15,467 nucleotides of DNA from DATKEG01 sp035544515. GTDB lineage: Bacteria; Acidobacteriota; Vicinamibacteria; Fen-336. A program made the position numbers and the translations under genes. The notes below the pieces were generated by a model. The model saw only the letters and a list, made by a program, of their open reading frames with translations, had not been told where the DNA came from and ran no database searches. The stretch lies in NCBI GenBank assembly GCA_035544515.1, contig DATKEG010000081.1, positions 1 to 15,467 on the forward strand, read 5' to 3'. This document shows positions 6,963 to 13,605 of the stretch, in pieces (within the stretch, counting starts at the first letter, position 1; each line of letters begins with the position of its first letter).

Positions 6963-8459
6963 CTAGAGCTCGATGGGCTGGCGCCGCTCGGGGTCGGCCC
7001 GCGCGTCGCGGTCGGTTTCGGGCGCCGCGCCCACCACCGGCTCCACGAAGAGCCGGTAGGCGTCGCGGTAGCCCTGCTCGAGCAGGTCGTCCGCCGTCTC
7101 GAGCACCTCGGTGGCGGGATGCCGCGCGCCGTCGAGCTCGAGCGGACCGAGCAGCCGGCGGTCGGGCCGGACGACGTAGAGGGCGAGGTCGCGGTACACG
7201 CGGCCGGTCGCCGGGTCCTGCCAGGCGCGGCCTCCGTCCTCGGTGCGATGGCCGAGCGTCTCCACCATCCGGTTCATCCGCGCGGCCTCCCGCAGGTCGC
7301 GCTCCACCACCTGCCGCTCGAGCGCGGACAGCGCGGCGTCCGCCGCCGCGGCCAGGCCGCGCCGGCGCGGAAGTGGACTCGGCGCCTCCGGCACCGCGGT
7401 CGCGACCAGGACCTGCTCCGCCCCCGCCGCCACCGCTTCCCCGATCCCGGCCCCTCCGGCGAGGATCGCGTCGGTCAACCGATGCACCTCTCCGGCCCAC
7501 GCGCCCCCCTTGGGGAAGGCGACGCGGCAGACCGGCGCCACCGGCGGGGGCAGCAGGCCGGTGAGCACGGCCTCGAAGAGCAGCGCGTCGTAACCGGGCG
7601 CCGTGAGGTCCACCGCCCCGGGTATCCCGTCCAGCCGCGACCGCGGTCCGCGCGCGCGGCTCTGCGCGAAGCGCGAGCGCCAGGGCTCGCGCAACAGCAC
7701 GAAGGGCAGCGGCGCGCCCGTGTCGAGGTCGGTCGCGCGCAGCACGAGCTCGCGGAAGCCCGGCTGGCCGAGGTTGTCCGTCATGAGCGAGACGTAGCGC
7801 CGCCCCAGGTCGGCGCCGGAGGGCGCCGAGGCCGACACCGTGGAGCCACGCGCGATCTCCCACAGCCCGCGCGAGAGCCGCCGGCGCGCCTGGCCGGCGT
7901 CGAGCACGGACTCGAACGCCTCGGAGAACCGTCGCCGGTTGCGCAGGAAGGCCACGCCCAGGACGAGCACGGCCAGGGCCGAGAGCAGGAACACGGGCAC
8001 GGAGAGCGCGGCGAGGTACGCGGTGCGGAGCGCGGCCTGCGCGGCCCAGAGCCACTGCACGACGGCCGCCGTCCAGGCGGGAGCGGCGAGGTCGGCCACC
8101 AGCACGAGCGGAAAGAGGAGGCCGGCCGCGAGGGCCAGGAAGAGCGGAAGCAGGAACACGCCGAACGACGTGGCGAGCAGCAGGACGGCGACGCGCAGCG
8201 GCGCGCGCAGTCGGAAGAACGAGTCCCAGCGGACGGCGCGCCAGAAGCCGTCTTCGCCGTAGAGGCCCGGCCCGCCTGCGGCGGCGGCATAGGCGGCGCC
8301 CACCGTGCCCGCCCCGGACCCGACGACGAGATCGACCTTGACCCCGCTCTCGTCGAGCGCCTTGACCACGCCCGCGTGGTAGGCGCCGGAGGTCCCGCTG
8401 CCGGCCAGGACGAGGGCCGTCCGGCGCTTGGGCGAGTACTCCCTCATGGGATGGTTCAT
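6963..8459 (-). CDS. Patatin-like membrane protein, catalytic Ser apparently replaced (pseudo-phospholipase)
   Basis: A 498-aa protein with patatin features. ALVLAGSGTSGAYHAGVVKAL (from 15) corresponds to the usual GGGxRG oxyanion loop. VVGSGAGT (45-52) corresponds to the nucleophile elbow GxSxG, but the Ser position is Gly49. The segment from Asp330 (DAILAGGAGIGEAVAAGAE) matches the usual DGG...N.P..A...GA region in length and in its end, keeping Asp but not the two Gly. The loop Arg is also absent. Long hydrophobic stretches at about 88-123 and 150-172, roughly three helices, are inserted after the elbow, so it should be membrane-embedded. The C-terminal 130 residues are helical and charged. 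Acyl-hydrolase activity is therefore doubtful; a binding or structural role is more likely. The ATG at 8459 is chosen as the first Met before the fold; the ATG at 8447 is an alternative, and neither has a clear Shine-Dalgarno. Confidence 0.82.
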   Translation of the reverse strand: MNHPMREYSPKRRTALVLAGSGTSGAYHAGVVKALDESGVKVDLVVGSGAGTVGAAYAAAAGGPGLYGEDGFWRAVRWDSFFRLRAPLRVAVLLLATSFGVFLLPLFLALAAGLLFPLVLVADLAAPAWTAAVVQWLWAAQAALRTAYLAALSVPVFLLSALAVLVLGVAFLRNRRRFSEAFESVLDAGQARRRLSRGLWEIARGSTVSASAPSGADLGRRYVSLMTDNLGQPGFRELVLRATDLDTGAPLPFVLLREPWRSRFAQSRARGPRSRLDGIPGAVDLTAPGYDALLFEAVLTGLLPPPVAPVCRVAFPKGGAWAGEVHRLTDAILAGGAGIGEAVAAGAEQVLVATAVPEAPSPLPRRRGLAAAADAALSALERQVVERDLREAARMNRMVETLGHRTEDGGRAWQDPATGRVYRDLALYVVRPDRRLLGPLELDGARHPATEVLETADDLLEQGYRDAYRLFVEPVVGAAPETDRDARADPERRQPIEL

Positions 8460-8487
8460 TCTAGGAGTGGCCCGCGGCAATTGCCAG

Positions 8488-8506
8488 CGCGCCGTGGTCC
8501 GGCGCG
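8488..8506. repeat. Inverted repeat between the UvrC-like and patatin-like genes
   Basis: CGCGCCG (8488-8494) and CGGCGCG (8500-8506) pair perfectly across a 5-nt loop in the 55-bp gap between the two minus-strand genes. The palindrome GGCAATTGCC follows immediately (8476-8485). No T-run follows on the minus strand, so this is not a typical intrinsic terminator. It may modulate read-through or mRNA stability, or be a chance result of high GC. Confidence 0.4.
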
Positions 8507-8514
8507 AGCCGAGG

Positions 8515-9540
8515 CTAGGACAGGGCGGGGAGATCGGCGGGCGGAGCGAGGCCCAGCGCCGCCCGCACGGCCAGGGACAGGGCGCCGGGATCCTCCGTCG
8601 TCCAGAGGGGGACGAACGCGCCCGCCCGCCGCGGCGCGTGGAGCCACGACAGGAGCCAGGCCCGGTCGTCGCGCTGGGCCACCGGCGCATCCCACCGCAC
8701 GCGGCGCAGCGCCTCGTCGAGCTCCGACTCCGGGGCGCGGACGGCCGCGTCCTCGAGCACGGCCCAGTCGCGCACGGGGTGCAGCTCGATCTCCTCCACC
8801 CCGCGCTCCACGATGACCGCCCGGCTTCCCGTCTCGGCGCCCACCCAGCCCGGGATGTGCTCGCCCGCCTCGGCCGGCCTCTCCCAGGGCGCACCGAGGA
8901 AGCGCGCGGCCTGTCCGGCCAGCTTGCGATACTCGTCCTCGGGGCTCCGGCCCAGGCAAGGCGCCGCGCAGGTGCGCACCTGGAAGTACAGGCAGCCGAG
9001 CCCGAGCGGCAGGTCCGGGCGCGGCTCGAACGTGTAGTCGCACGGCCGCAGGGGAAACCGCCGGTGCACGGCGGCCAGCGCCTGGTGGGCGGTGCTGCGG
9101 TCCCGAAACGGGCCGTACGACCCGGAGCCGGGGGGCATCCACCCGCTGCGCACGGACACGCGCGGGAAACGCTCGGACGGGTCGAGGTGCAGCGAAGCCG
9201 GCGGCCGCAGGTCGCCGCGCGCGCGCAGCGGCACGTGCTTCGCCATCAGCCGCTCGTAGAGGAGGCGCTGCTGGAAATCCGTGCGCGTGACCGCATGCCG
9301 GATGGCGGTCGCCACCGGACGCAGGTCCGTCTTCGGGCGATCGCCCTTCTTCGGCGGTGGACCGCTCCCCAGGTGCGAGGCCGCCCAGCGCCGCAGGTTC
9401 GAAGCGCGCCCGATCACGAGGTTGCGTGCGTCGGGTCCCAGGATCTGGGCCACTCCCGCCTGGGCGGGCACGTCCTCCAGCGCCGCGGCGAGGTCGCGGT
9501 CGCCCCCCAGGGTGACGGTCTGCAGGCGGATCGAGGGCAC
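8515..9540 (-). CDS. UvrC N-terminal-domain-like protein with degenerate GIY-YIG site and four conserved Cys
   Basis: A 341-aa protein matching only the N-terminal part of the UvrC nucleotide-excision nuclease. AGVAQI...LVIGRASNLRRW (28-52) aligns with UvrC GVY...YIGKAKNLRxR, but Tyr becomes Ala31, Tyr becomes Val42 and the catalytic Arg position is Trp52. Only the Glu (Glu96 in LLYERLMAKH) is kept. GPFRD (143-147), FPLRPC and GCLYFQVRTCAAPC match the UvrC linker, with Cys167, 183, 191 and 195 spaced C-x15-C-x7-C-x3-C like the UvrC [4Fe-4S] ligands. The UvrB-binding UVR domain, EndoV/RNase H nuclease domain and HhH domain are absent; about 140 unrecognised residues follow. Nuclease activity is unlikely; DNA or cluster binding is possible. 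The GTG at 9540 follows the greA stop by 7 bp and precedes the first conserved block; the longer open frame inside greA is not protein-like. Confidence 0.85.
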   Translation of the reverse strand: MPSIRLQTVTLGGDRDLAAALEDVPAQAGVAQILGPDARNLVIGRASNLRRWAASHLGSGPPPKKGDRPKTDLRPVATAIRHAVTRTDFQQRLLYERLMAKHVPLRARGDLRPPASLHLDPSERFPRVSVRSGWMPPGSGSYGPFRDRSTAHQALAAVHRRFPLRPCDYTFEPRPDLPLGLGCLYFQVRTCAAPCLGRSPEDEYRKLAGQAARFLGAPWERPAEAGEHIPGWVGAETGSRAVIVERGVEEIELHPVRDWAVLEDAAVRAPESELDEALRRVRWDAPVAQRDDRAWLLSWLHAPRRAGAFVPLWTTEDPGALSLAVRAALGLAPPADLPALS

Positions 9541-9547
9541 GGGAGCT

Positions 9548-10036
9548 TCAGGCGCTGGGCGCGGGCTCCTCGGCCTGGTCGTAAACGGTGAGCAGCCGCA
9601 CGATCTCGTACTCCTTCGTTCCGGACGGCACGCGGACCTCCACCGTCTCGCCCGCCTCGTGGTTGAGCAGGCACTTGCCGATGGGGGACATGGGCGAGAT
9701 GCGGCCCTGCGCGGGATCCGACTCCTCCGGCGTGACGATCTCGTAGGAGACCTCCTCGCCCGTGGAGGTGTCCTTGAGGCCGACGGTCGAGCCCAGCCCG
9801 ACCTTGTCGCGCGGGATCCTGTCCAGGTTGACCAGGGACAGCGCGGCCAGCCGCCGGTGGAGCTGTCCAATGCGGGCCTGCAGGTACGACTGGTGCTCCT
9901 TGGCCGCCTTGTACTCGGCGTTCTCGCGCAGGTCGCCGTGCTCCCGGGCCTTCTGGATCTCCTTCGGCAGGTGCACCTTGAGCTCGTAGTCGAGCGTCCG
10001 GATCTGCTCCTCGAGCTTCTTCTTTATGTCGAGCAT
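9548..10036 (-). CDS. greA: Transcript cleavage / elongation factor GreA
   Basis: A 162-aa protein, close to the usual 158 aa, that inserts into the RNA polymerase secondary channel and stimulates cleavage of backtracked RNA. Residues 1-75 form the antiparallel coiled coil. The tip carries KAREHGDLRENAEYKAAKE with the acidic pair Asp35 and Glu38, equivalent to the E. coli Asp41/Glu44 pair that coordinates the catalytic metal. The C-terminal FKBP-like domain includes GSTVGLKD, SPMSPIGKCLLNHEAGE and VRVPSGTKEYEI. The start at 10036 is supported by AGGCGG about 7 nt upstream and by alignment to the coiled-coil start. It is the first gene of the minus-strand series and is followed after 7 bp by the UvrC-like gene, so the two are almost certainly co-transcribed. 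It is divergent from the RNA methyltransferase gene. Confidence 0.97.
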   Translation of the reverse strand: MLDIKKKLEEQIRTLDYELKVHLPKEIQKAREHGDLRENAEYKAAKEHQSYLQARIGQLHRRLAALSLVNLDRIPRDKVGLGSTVGLKDTSTGEEVSYEIVTPEESDPAQGRISPMSPIGKCLLNHEAGETVEVRVPSGTKEYEIVRLLTVYDQAEEPAPSA

Positions 10037-10060
10037 GAGCGAACCGCCTGTAAACAGCTA

Positions 10061-10086
10061 CGCCGGCCGCCAGGCAGCGGCCGGCG
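10061..10086. repeat. Perfect inverted repeat in the divergent greA / RNA methyltransferase intergenic region
   Basis: CGCCGGCCGC (10061-10070), a 6-nt spacer, and GCGGCCGGCG (10077-10086) form a perfect 10-bp stem in the 86-bp region between two divergent genes. Because both genes point away, it cannot be a normal terminator. It could be an operator for a dimeric regulator or a 5'-leader hairpin of greA. The repeat is directly seen; its function is unknown. Confidence 0.55.
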
Positions 10087-10099
10087 CGTTCATCCCCGG

Positions 10100-10108
10100 T
10101 GATAGTAT
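10100..10108 (+). promoter_or_regulatory. Extended -10-like promoter element for the SpoU-rarA-receiver unit
   Basis: TG-A-TAGTAT (10100-10108) fits an extended -10 box (TGn plus TATAAT with one central mismatch and a weak fifth position). No convincing -35 box lies 17 bp upstream, as is allowed for extended -10 promoters. The box ends 14 nt before the ATG at 10123, which has no Shine-Dalgarno, so a very short or absent 5' leader is implied. Confidence 0.35.
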
Positions 10109-10122
10109 CACGCTCCATTCCC

Positions 10123-10992
10123 ATGCCACGCCCGCCGGCCGGCCCGCCCCGGGCGGACGACGTCATCCGCAGCCGCGACAACCCGCTGGTGCGGCGCCTG
10201 CGGGCCCTGAAGGAGAGGGGAGAGCGCGGCGCGGCGGGCCTGGCGTTGCTCGAGGGCGCCCGGCTCGTGCAAGAGGCGCTCGGAGCGAACGTCGAGGTGG
10301 TCGAGGTGGCCGCGTCCGCCCGCTTCGGCCGCCGCCCGCACGAGGCTCGTCTGGCCGAGGAGCTGGCCCGGCGGGGCGTGCCCCTCCGGCGGCTGGACGA
10401 ACACGTCATGCGTTCCCTGTCCGAGCTCGAGACGAGCCCGGGCCTGCTCGCGATGGCGCGCCGCCCGCGGTTCGAGGAGGAGGCCCTCTACCGCGACGTT
10501 CCCCTGGTGGTCATCGCGGCGGGGCTCCAGAACCCCGGCAACCTCGGCGCGCTCCTGCGGTCGGCCGAGGCCGCGGGCGCCACTGGCGCCTACCTCACGG
10601 AAGGGACGGCCGATCCCCTGTCCTGGAAGGCGCTCCGGGGCTCCATGGGAACCGCCTTCCGCCTGCCCCACGTGCGTGGTCTCTCGGCGCGAACGGCCCT
10701 GGAGCGCGTCCGCGCGCGGGGGCTGCAGGTGGTCGCGGCGGACGCGCGCGGCGCCCTTCCCTATGACGAGCTGGACCTCCGCGCCGCCACGGCGGTCCTC
10801 TTCGGGACGGAAGGCTCCGGCCTGGCGGCCGAGCTCGCGGCCGCCGCGGATCGGCGCGTGAGGATTCCCATGCGGCCGCCGGTCGAGAGCCTGAACGTGG
10901 GAGTGGCGGCCGGAGTGCTGCTTTTCGAGGCGGCGCGGCAGCGGCGCCTTCCCCGGCCGCGCTCGCTTGCAAAGCCCCGGACGGCCTCCTAG
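10123..10992 (+). CDS. TrmH/SpoU-family RNA 2'-O-ribose methyltransferase
   Basis: A 289-aa SPOUT-class methyltransferase that uses SAM to methylate a ribose 2'-OH, most probably in 23S rRNA. The N-terminal substrate-binding domain (about 12-115) has SRDNPLVRRLRALKERG and LLEGARLVQEAL, as in RlmB/TsnR-like proteins. The knotted C-terminal domain has motif 1 GLQNPGNLGALLRSAEAAGA (Asn137, Arg146), motif 2 LFGTEGSGL (227-234, Glu230) and motif 3 IPMRPPVESLNVGVAAGVLL (Asn258), which together form the SAM site and dimer knot. All are intact. The ATG at 10123 is chosen because it directly follows an extended -10-like box; a GTG at 10099 would lie inside that box. The family does not tell the exact nucleotide modified. 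It is the first gene of a plus-strand unit and divergent from greA. Confidence 0.93.
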   Translation: MPRPPAGPPRADDVIRSRDNPLVRRLRALKERGERGAAGLALLEGARLVQEALGANVEVVEVAASARFGRRPHEARLAEELARRGVPLRRLDEHVMRSLSELETSPGLLAMARRPRFEEEALYRDVPLVVIAAGLQNPGNLGALLRSAEAAGATGAYLTEGTADPLSWKALRGSMGTAFRLPHVRGLSARTALERVRARGLQVVAADARGALPYDELDLRAATAVLFGTEGSGLAAELAAAADRRVRIPMRPPVESLNVGVAAGVLLFEAARQRRLPRPRSLAKPRTAS

Positions 10993-11041
10993 GCTGGGGC
11001 TCGTGTCCCTCCGCTCGGACCGCACGGACGGCCGTTCGGGG

Positions 11042-12415
11042 ATGCTCTTCGGTCGCCCCGAGCGCGGTCCGGAGGCGACGCGGCCCGACGCTCCCCTGGC
11101 CGACCGCATGCGCCCGCGCACGGTCGACGAGGTGCTCGGCCAGGACGAGATCCTCGGACCCGGCAAGCCGCTCCGGCGCGCCGTCGAATCCGACGACCTG
11201 CGCTCGCTCATCCTCTGGGGACCTCCCGGGTCCGGCAAGACGACCCTCGCGCACGTGGTGCGGCTGCGCACGCGGCACCACTTCGAGTCCATGAGCGCCG
11301 TGCTCTCGGGGGTGAAGGAGCTGCGCGAGGTGCTCAAGGAGGCGCAGGAGCGGCGGCGGCGCGAGGGCCGCCGCACCATCCTCTTCATCGACGAGATCCA
11401 CCGCTACAACAAGGCGCAGCAGGACGCGCTGCTCTCCCACGTGGAGTCGGGCGACGTCATCCTCATGGGCGCCACCACGGAGAACCCGTCGTTCGAGGTC
11501 AACGCCGCGCTGCTCTCCCGCAGCCGCGTGGTGGTGCTCAAGCCGCTCGACCCGGAGGAGCTCCGCGCCGTCCTGCAGGGCGCGCTGGCGGACGCGGAAC
11601 GCGGCCTGGCCGGCCTGAGCGCGGACGTCTCGGACGATGCGCTCGCCTACCTGGCCCAGACCTCGGACGGCGACGCGCGCACCGCGCTGAACGTGCTCGA
11701 GCTGGCCGTGACCACCACCCCGCCGGGCGAGGACGGCCGCCGGCGGGTGGACCTCGCCGTCATGCAGGAAGCCTTCGCCCGCAAGTCGCTGCTCTACGAC
11801 CGGGCGGGCGAGGAGCACTACAACGTCATCAGCGCGCTCCACAAGTCCATCCGCAACTCCGACGCGGACGCGGGGCTGTATTGGCTGGCGCGCATGCTGG
11901 AAGCGGGCGAGGACCCGCTCTACGTGGCGCGCCGGCTGGTCCGCTTCGCCTCCGAGGACGTCGGCCTGGCCGACCCGCTGGCCCTCGTCCAGGCCATGGC
12001 CGCGCAGCAGGCCGTGCACTTCATCGGGATGCCCGAAGGTGCCCTCGCCCTGGCCCAGGCCGTCGTGTACCTCGCGGCCGCGCCCAAGAGCAACGCGCTC
12101 TACCGGGCCTACGGCGAGGCGGCCGGCGACGCGCTGACCACGCGCGCGCTTCCGGTGCCCCTGTGGATCCGCAACGCGCCCACGCCGCTCATGAAGGGGC
12201 TGGGCTACGGCAGGGAATATCGTTACGCGCACGACGAGGCCGAAGGCGTGGCGGCCATGGAGTGCCTGCCGGACAACCTTCGCGGCCGCCGCTACTACGC
12301 GCCGACGTCCCGGGGCGCCGAGGCCGAGCTGGGCGAGCGGCTGGGGAAGGCCCGCGCCGTCCGCGAGCGGCGCGGCGCGGCCGGCCCGGGCCAATCGGAC
12401 GAGGACGCGCGGTGA
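11042..12415 (+). CDS. rarA: Replication-associated recombination protein A (RarA/MgsA), AAA+ ATPase
   Basis: A clamp-loader-like AAA+ ATPase of the RarA/MgsA/WRNIP1 family (457 aa) that acts at stalled or gapped replication forks. PLADRMRPRTVDEVLGQ (18-34) is the family N-terminal motif. Walker A is GPPGSGKTT (60-68, Lys66), Walker B is LFIDEIHRYNKAQQD (Asp117, Glu118), sensor 1 is GATTENPSF (143-151), and DGDARTALN is the sensor 2 region. The C-terminal tetramerisation part has HKSIRNSDADAGLYWLARM, RFASEDVGLADP and GYGREYRYAHDEAEG, all typical. The ATG at 11042 gives the usual MLF start. An in-frame GTG at 11003 with GGGG a few bases upstream is an alternative and would add 13 residues. It is 49 bp after the methyltransferase gene, and its stop overlaps the receiver-protein start as GTGA, implying coupled translation. 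Confidence 0.96.
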   Translation: MLFGRPERGPEATRPDAPLADRMRPRTVDEVLGQDEILGPGKPLRRAVESDDLRSLILWGPPGSGKTTLAHVVRLRTRHHFESMSAVLSGVKELREVLKEAQERRRREGRRTILFIDEIHRYNKAQQDALLSHVESGDVILMGATTENPSFEVNAALLSRSRVVVLKPLDPEELRAVLQGALADAERGLAGLSADVSDDALAYLAQTSDGDARTALNVLELAVTTTPPGEDGRRRVDLAVMQEAFARKSLLYDRAGEEHYNVISALHKSIRNSDADAGLYWLARMLEAGEDPLYVARRLVRFASEDVGLADPLALVQAMAAQQAVHFIGMPEGALALAQAVVYLAAAPKSNALYRAYGEAAGDALTTRALPVPLWIRNAPTPLMKGLGYGREYRYAHDEAEGVAAMECLPDNLRGRRYYAPTSRGAEAELGERLGKARAVRERRGAAGPGQSDEDAR

Positions 12416-12834
12416 GCACGCCGGCCGGCGCGCCCAGGCGCATCCTGGCCGTGGACGACGATGCCAACGCGCTCGACGCCGTGCGCCAGATCCTCACGCA
12501 ACAAGGCTACGACGTGACCACCGCGCCGGACGGCGACGCCGCGATCGACCTCCTCAGGGCCGAGACCTTCGACCTGGCCCTGCTCGACGTGGGCTTGCCC
12601 GGCCTCTTCTCGGGCTACGACCTGTGCCGGGGGATCCGGCAGGACGCGCGGATGCGGGACATCCCCGTGATCTTCCTCACCGGCCACGGTATGGTCATGG
12701 ACGAGAAGCAGGGCGAGGACGCGGGCAGCGACCTGTACCTCGTGAAGCCCGTGTTGGCCTCCCGCCTCATCAACATGGTGGGCATGTTCCTCTCGCCGCA
12801 GGGGCCGCTGCGCGCCAAGCGCCGGGCGAGATAG
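12412..12834 (+). CDS. Stand-alone response-regulator receiver protein
   Basis: A 140-aa CheY-like receiver without an output domain. RRILAVDDDAN gives the acidic pocket (Asp15-Asp17), LALLDVGLPG holds the predicted phospho-acceptor Asp59, IFLTGHG the switch Thr90 and YLVKPV the conserved Lys112, so phosphorylation is expected to work. There is one residue more than usual between the Pro and Gly after the acceptor (LPGLFSGYDL). A basic tail (LRAKRRAR) ends the protein. The GTG start overlaps the rarA stop as GTGA; no other start fits, because the frame upstream is the shadow of rarA. No histidine kinase is encoded in the window, and the only kinase gene here is of the Hanks type about 11 kb away. 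It probably signals through protein-protein contact; the partner is unknown. It converges with the membrane-protein gene 15 bp beyond its stop. Confidence 0.93.
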   Translation: MSTPAGAPRRILAVDDDANALDAVRQILTQQGYDVTTAPDGDAAIDLLRAETFDLALLDVGLPGLFSGYDLCRGIRQDARMRDIPVIFLTGHGMVMDEKQGEDAGSDLYLVKPVLASRLINMVGMFLSPQGPLRAKRRAR

Positions 12835-12849
12835 CGTGGGCGGGCGCTG

Positions 12850-13605
12850 TCACGTGAGCCGTCCGCGCACCGGCCGCTCCGACCGGTCGTCCAGGGCGTC
12901 GCGCAACAGCGCGCGCTCCACGGGCGAGAGCCGCCGGTAGTCGGCCAGCAGGCGCCGCACGTCGCCGTCGTCGTCGGGGGCCGGCCGCACCAGGGTCAGG
13001 GCGCCCACGTAGAGCGCGAGCGTCAAGAACGACACGTAGCCGGTGGCGGGCGCGAAGACCGGAACGTCGAGCGTGCCCAGCGAAGCGCCCTCGAGCAAGG
13101 CACCCATCAACCGCCGCCCCCAACCGACCTGCGGCGTGTAGAGGCTGGCCAGCAGCAGGTGCTTCAGCACGAACGCCGTCCCGAACAGCACGGACAGGCT
13201 GCGCAGCAGCCGGCGCGGGTCGAAGGGCGCGAACTGGTCGTTCCAGAGCGTCCACAGGAAGAACAGGGCGAAGACCCAGTGGAGCAGGCCCCGCTCGGGC
13301 AGCACGGAGTTGAAGGCCTGGGCCGACGCGGCGAAGAGGGTCAGCAGGGTCAGCGCGTGCGATGCGTTGGCGAGCGGGGTGTGGCGCTCGGAGAGCCACC
13401 GGTCCAACCGGATGAGCCCGCCCCGTGCGAACAGGCTCATGAGGAGAAGGGCCATCACGAGCGCGACGAGCGGAGGGGCCACGAAGACGAACGACTGGTC
13501 CGGCTGGACGCGCAGCCCCCCCAGGAGGGCCACCGTGAGCAGCACCACGGGGAGCAGCAGGTGCCGGGTCAGGCCCGCGCCCGCGGGGGGCGAGGCCGCG
13601 CTCAC
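12850..13605 (-). CDS. Six-TM integral membrane protein of unknown function
   Basis: A 251-aa protein not recognised as a known family. Six hydrophobic helices are visible at about 14-32, 40-60, 82-100, 107-122, 135-156 and 188-206. Charged loops lie between them, including RLDRWLSERHTPLANASHAL after helix 2 and NDQFAPFDPRRLLRSL after helix 4. A charged, probably cytoplasmic, tail (DDDGDVRRLLADYRRLSPVERALLRDAL) ends the protein. The GTG start overlaps the stop of the upstream helical-repeat protein as GTGA, so the two are translationally coupled and probably act together. They follow a lytic transglycosylase gene, which suggests an envelope-related role. This is inferred from position only. 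Confidence 0.82.
   Translation of the reverse strand: MSAASPPAGAGLTRHLLLPVVLLTVALLGGLRVQPDQSFVFVAPPLVALVMALLLMSLFARGGLIRLDRWLSERHTPLANASHALTLLTLFAASAQAFNSVLPERGLLHWVFALFFLWTLWNDQFAPFDPRRLLRSLSVLFGTAFVLKHLLLASLYTPQVGWGRRLMGALLEGASLGTLDVPVFAPATGYVSFLTLALYVGALTLVRPAPDDDGDVRRLLADYRRLSPVERALLRDALDDRSERPVRGRLT

Noticed and set aside
6879..8816. 645-codon plus-strand frame
   Set aside because: Antisense to the patatin-like gene and part of the UvrC-like gene; the composition is mostly Arg, Gly, Ala and Glu.
9541..9870. Upstream extension of the UvrC-like frame into greA
   Set aside because: It runs inside the GreA coding sequence in another frame and yields Ser/Arg/Pro-rich sequence; the GTG at 9540 is positioned correctly after the greA stop.
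10108..12394. Long minus-strand frames opposite the SpoU and rarA genes (426 and 599 codons)
   Set aside because: Both are antisense shadows of genes with complete family motifs on the plus strand.
11881..12411. Upstream extension of the receiver-protein frame
   Set aside because: It lies within rarA in another frame; the receiver fold begins only after the GTG at 12412.
12835..12849. Terminator between the convergent receiver and six-TM genes
   Set aside because: The gap is 15 bp and shows no stem-loop with a T-run on either strand; termination signals, if any, lie within the coding regions.
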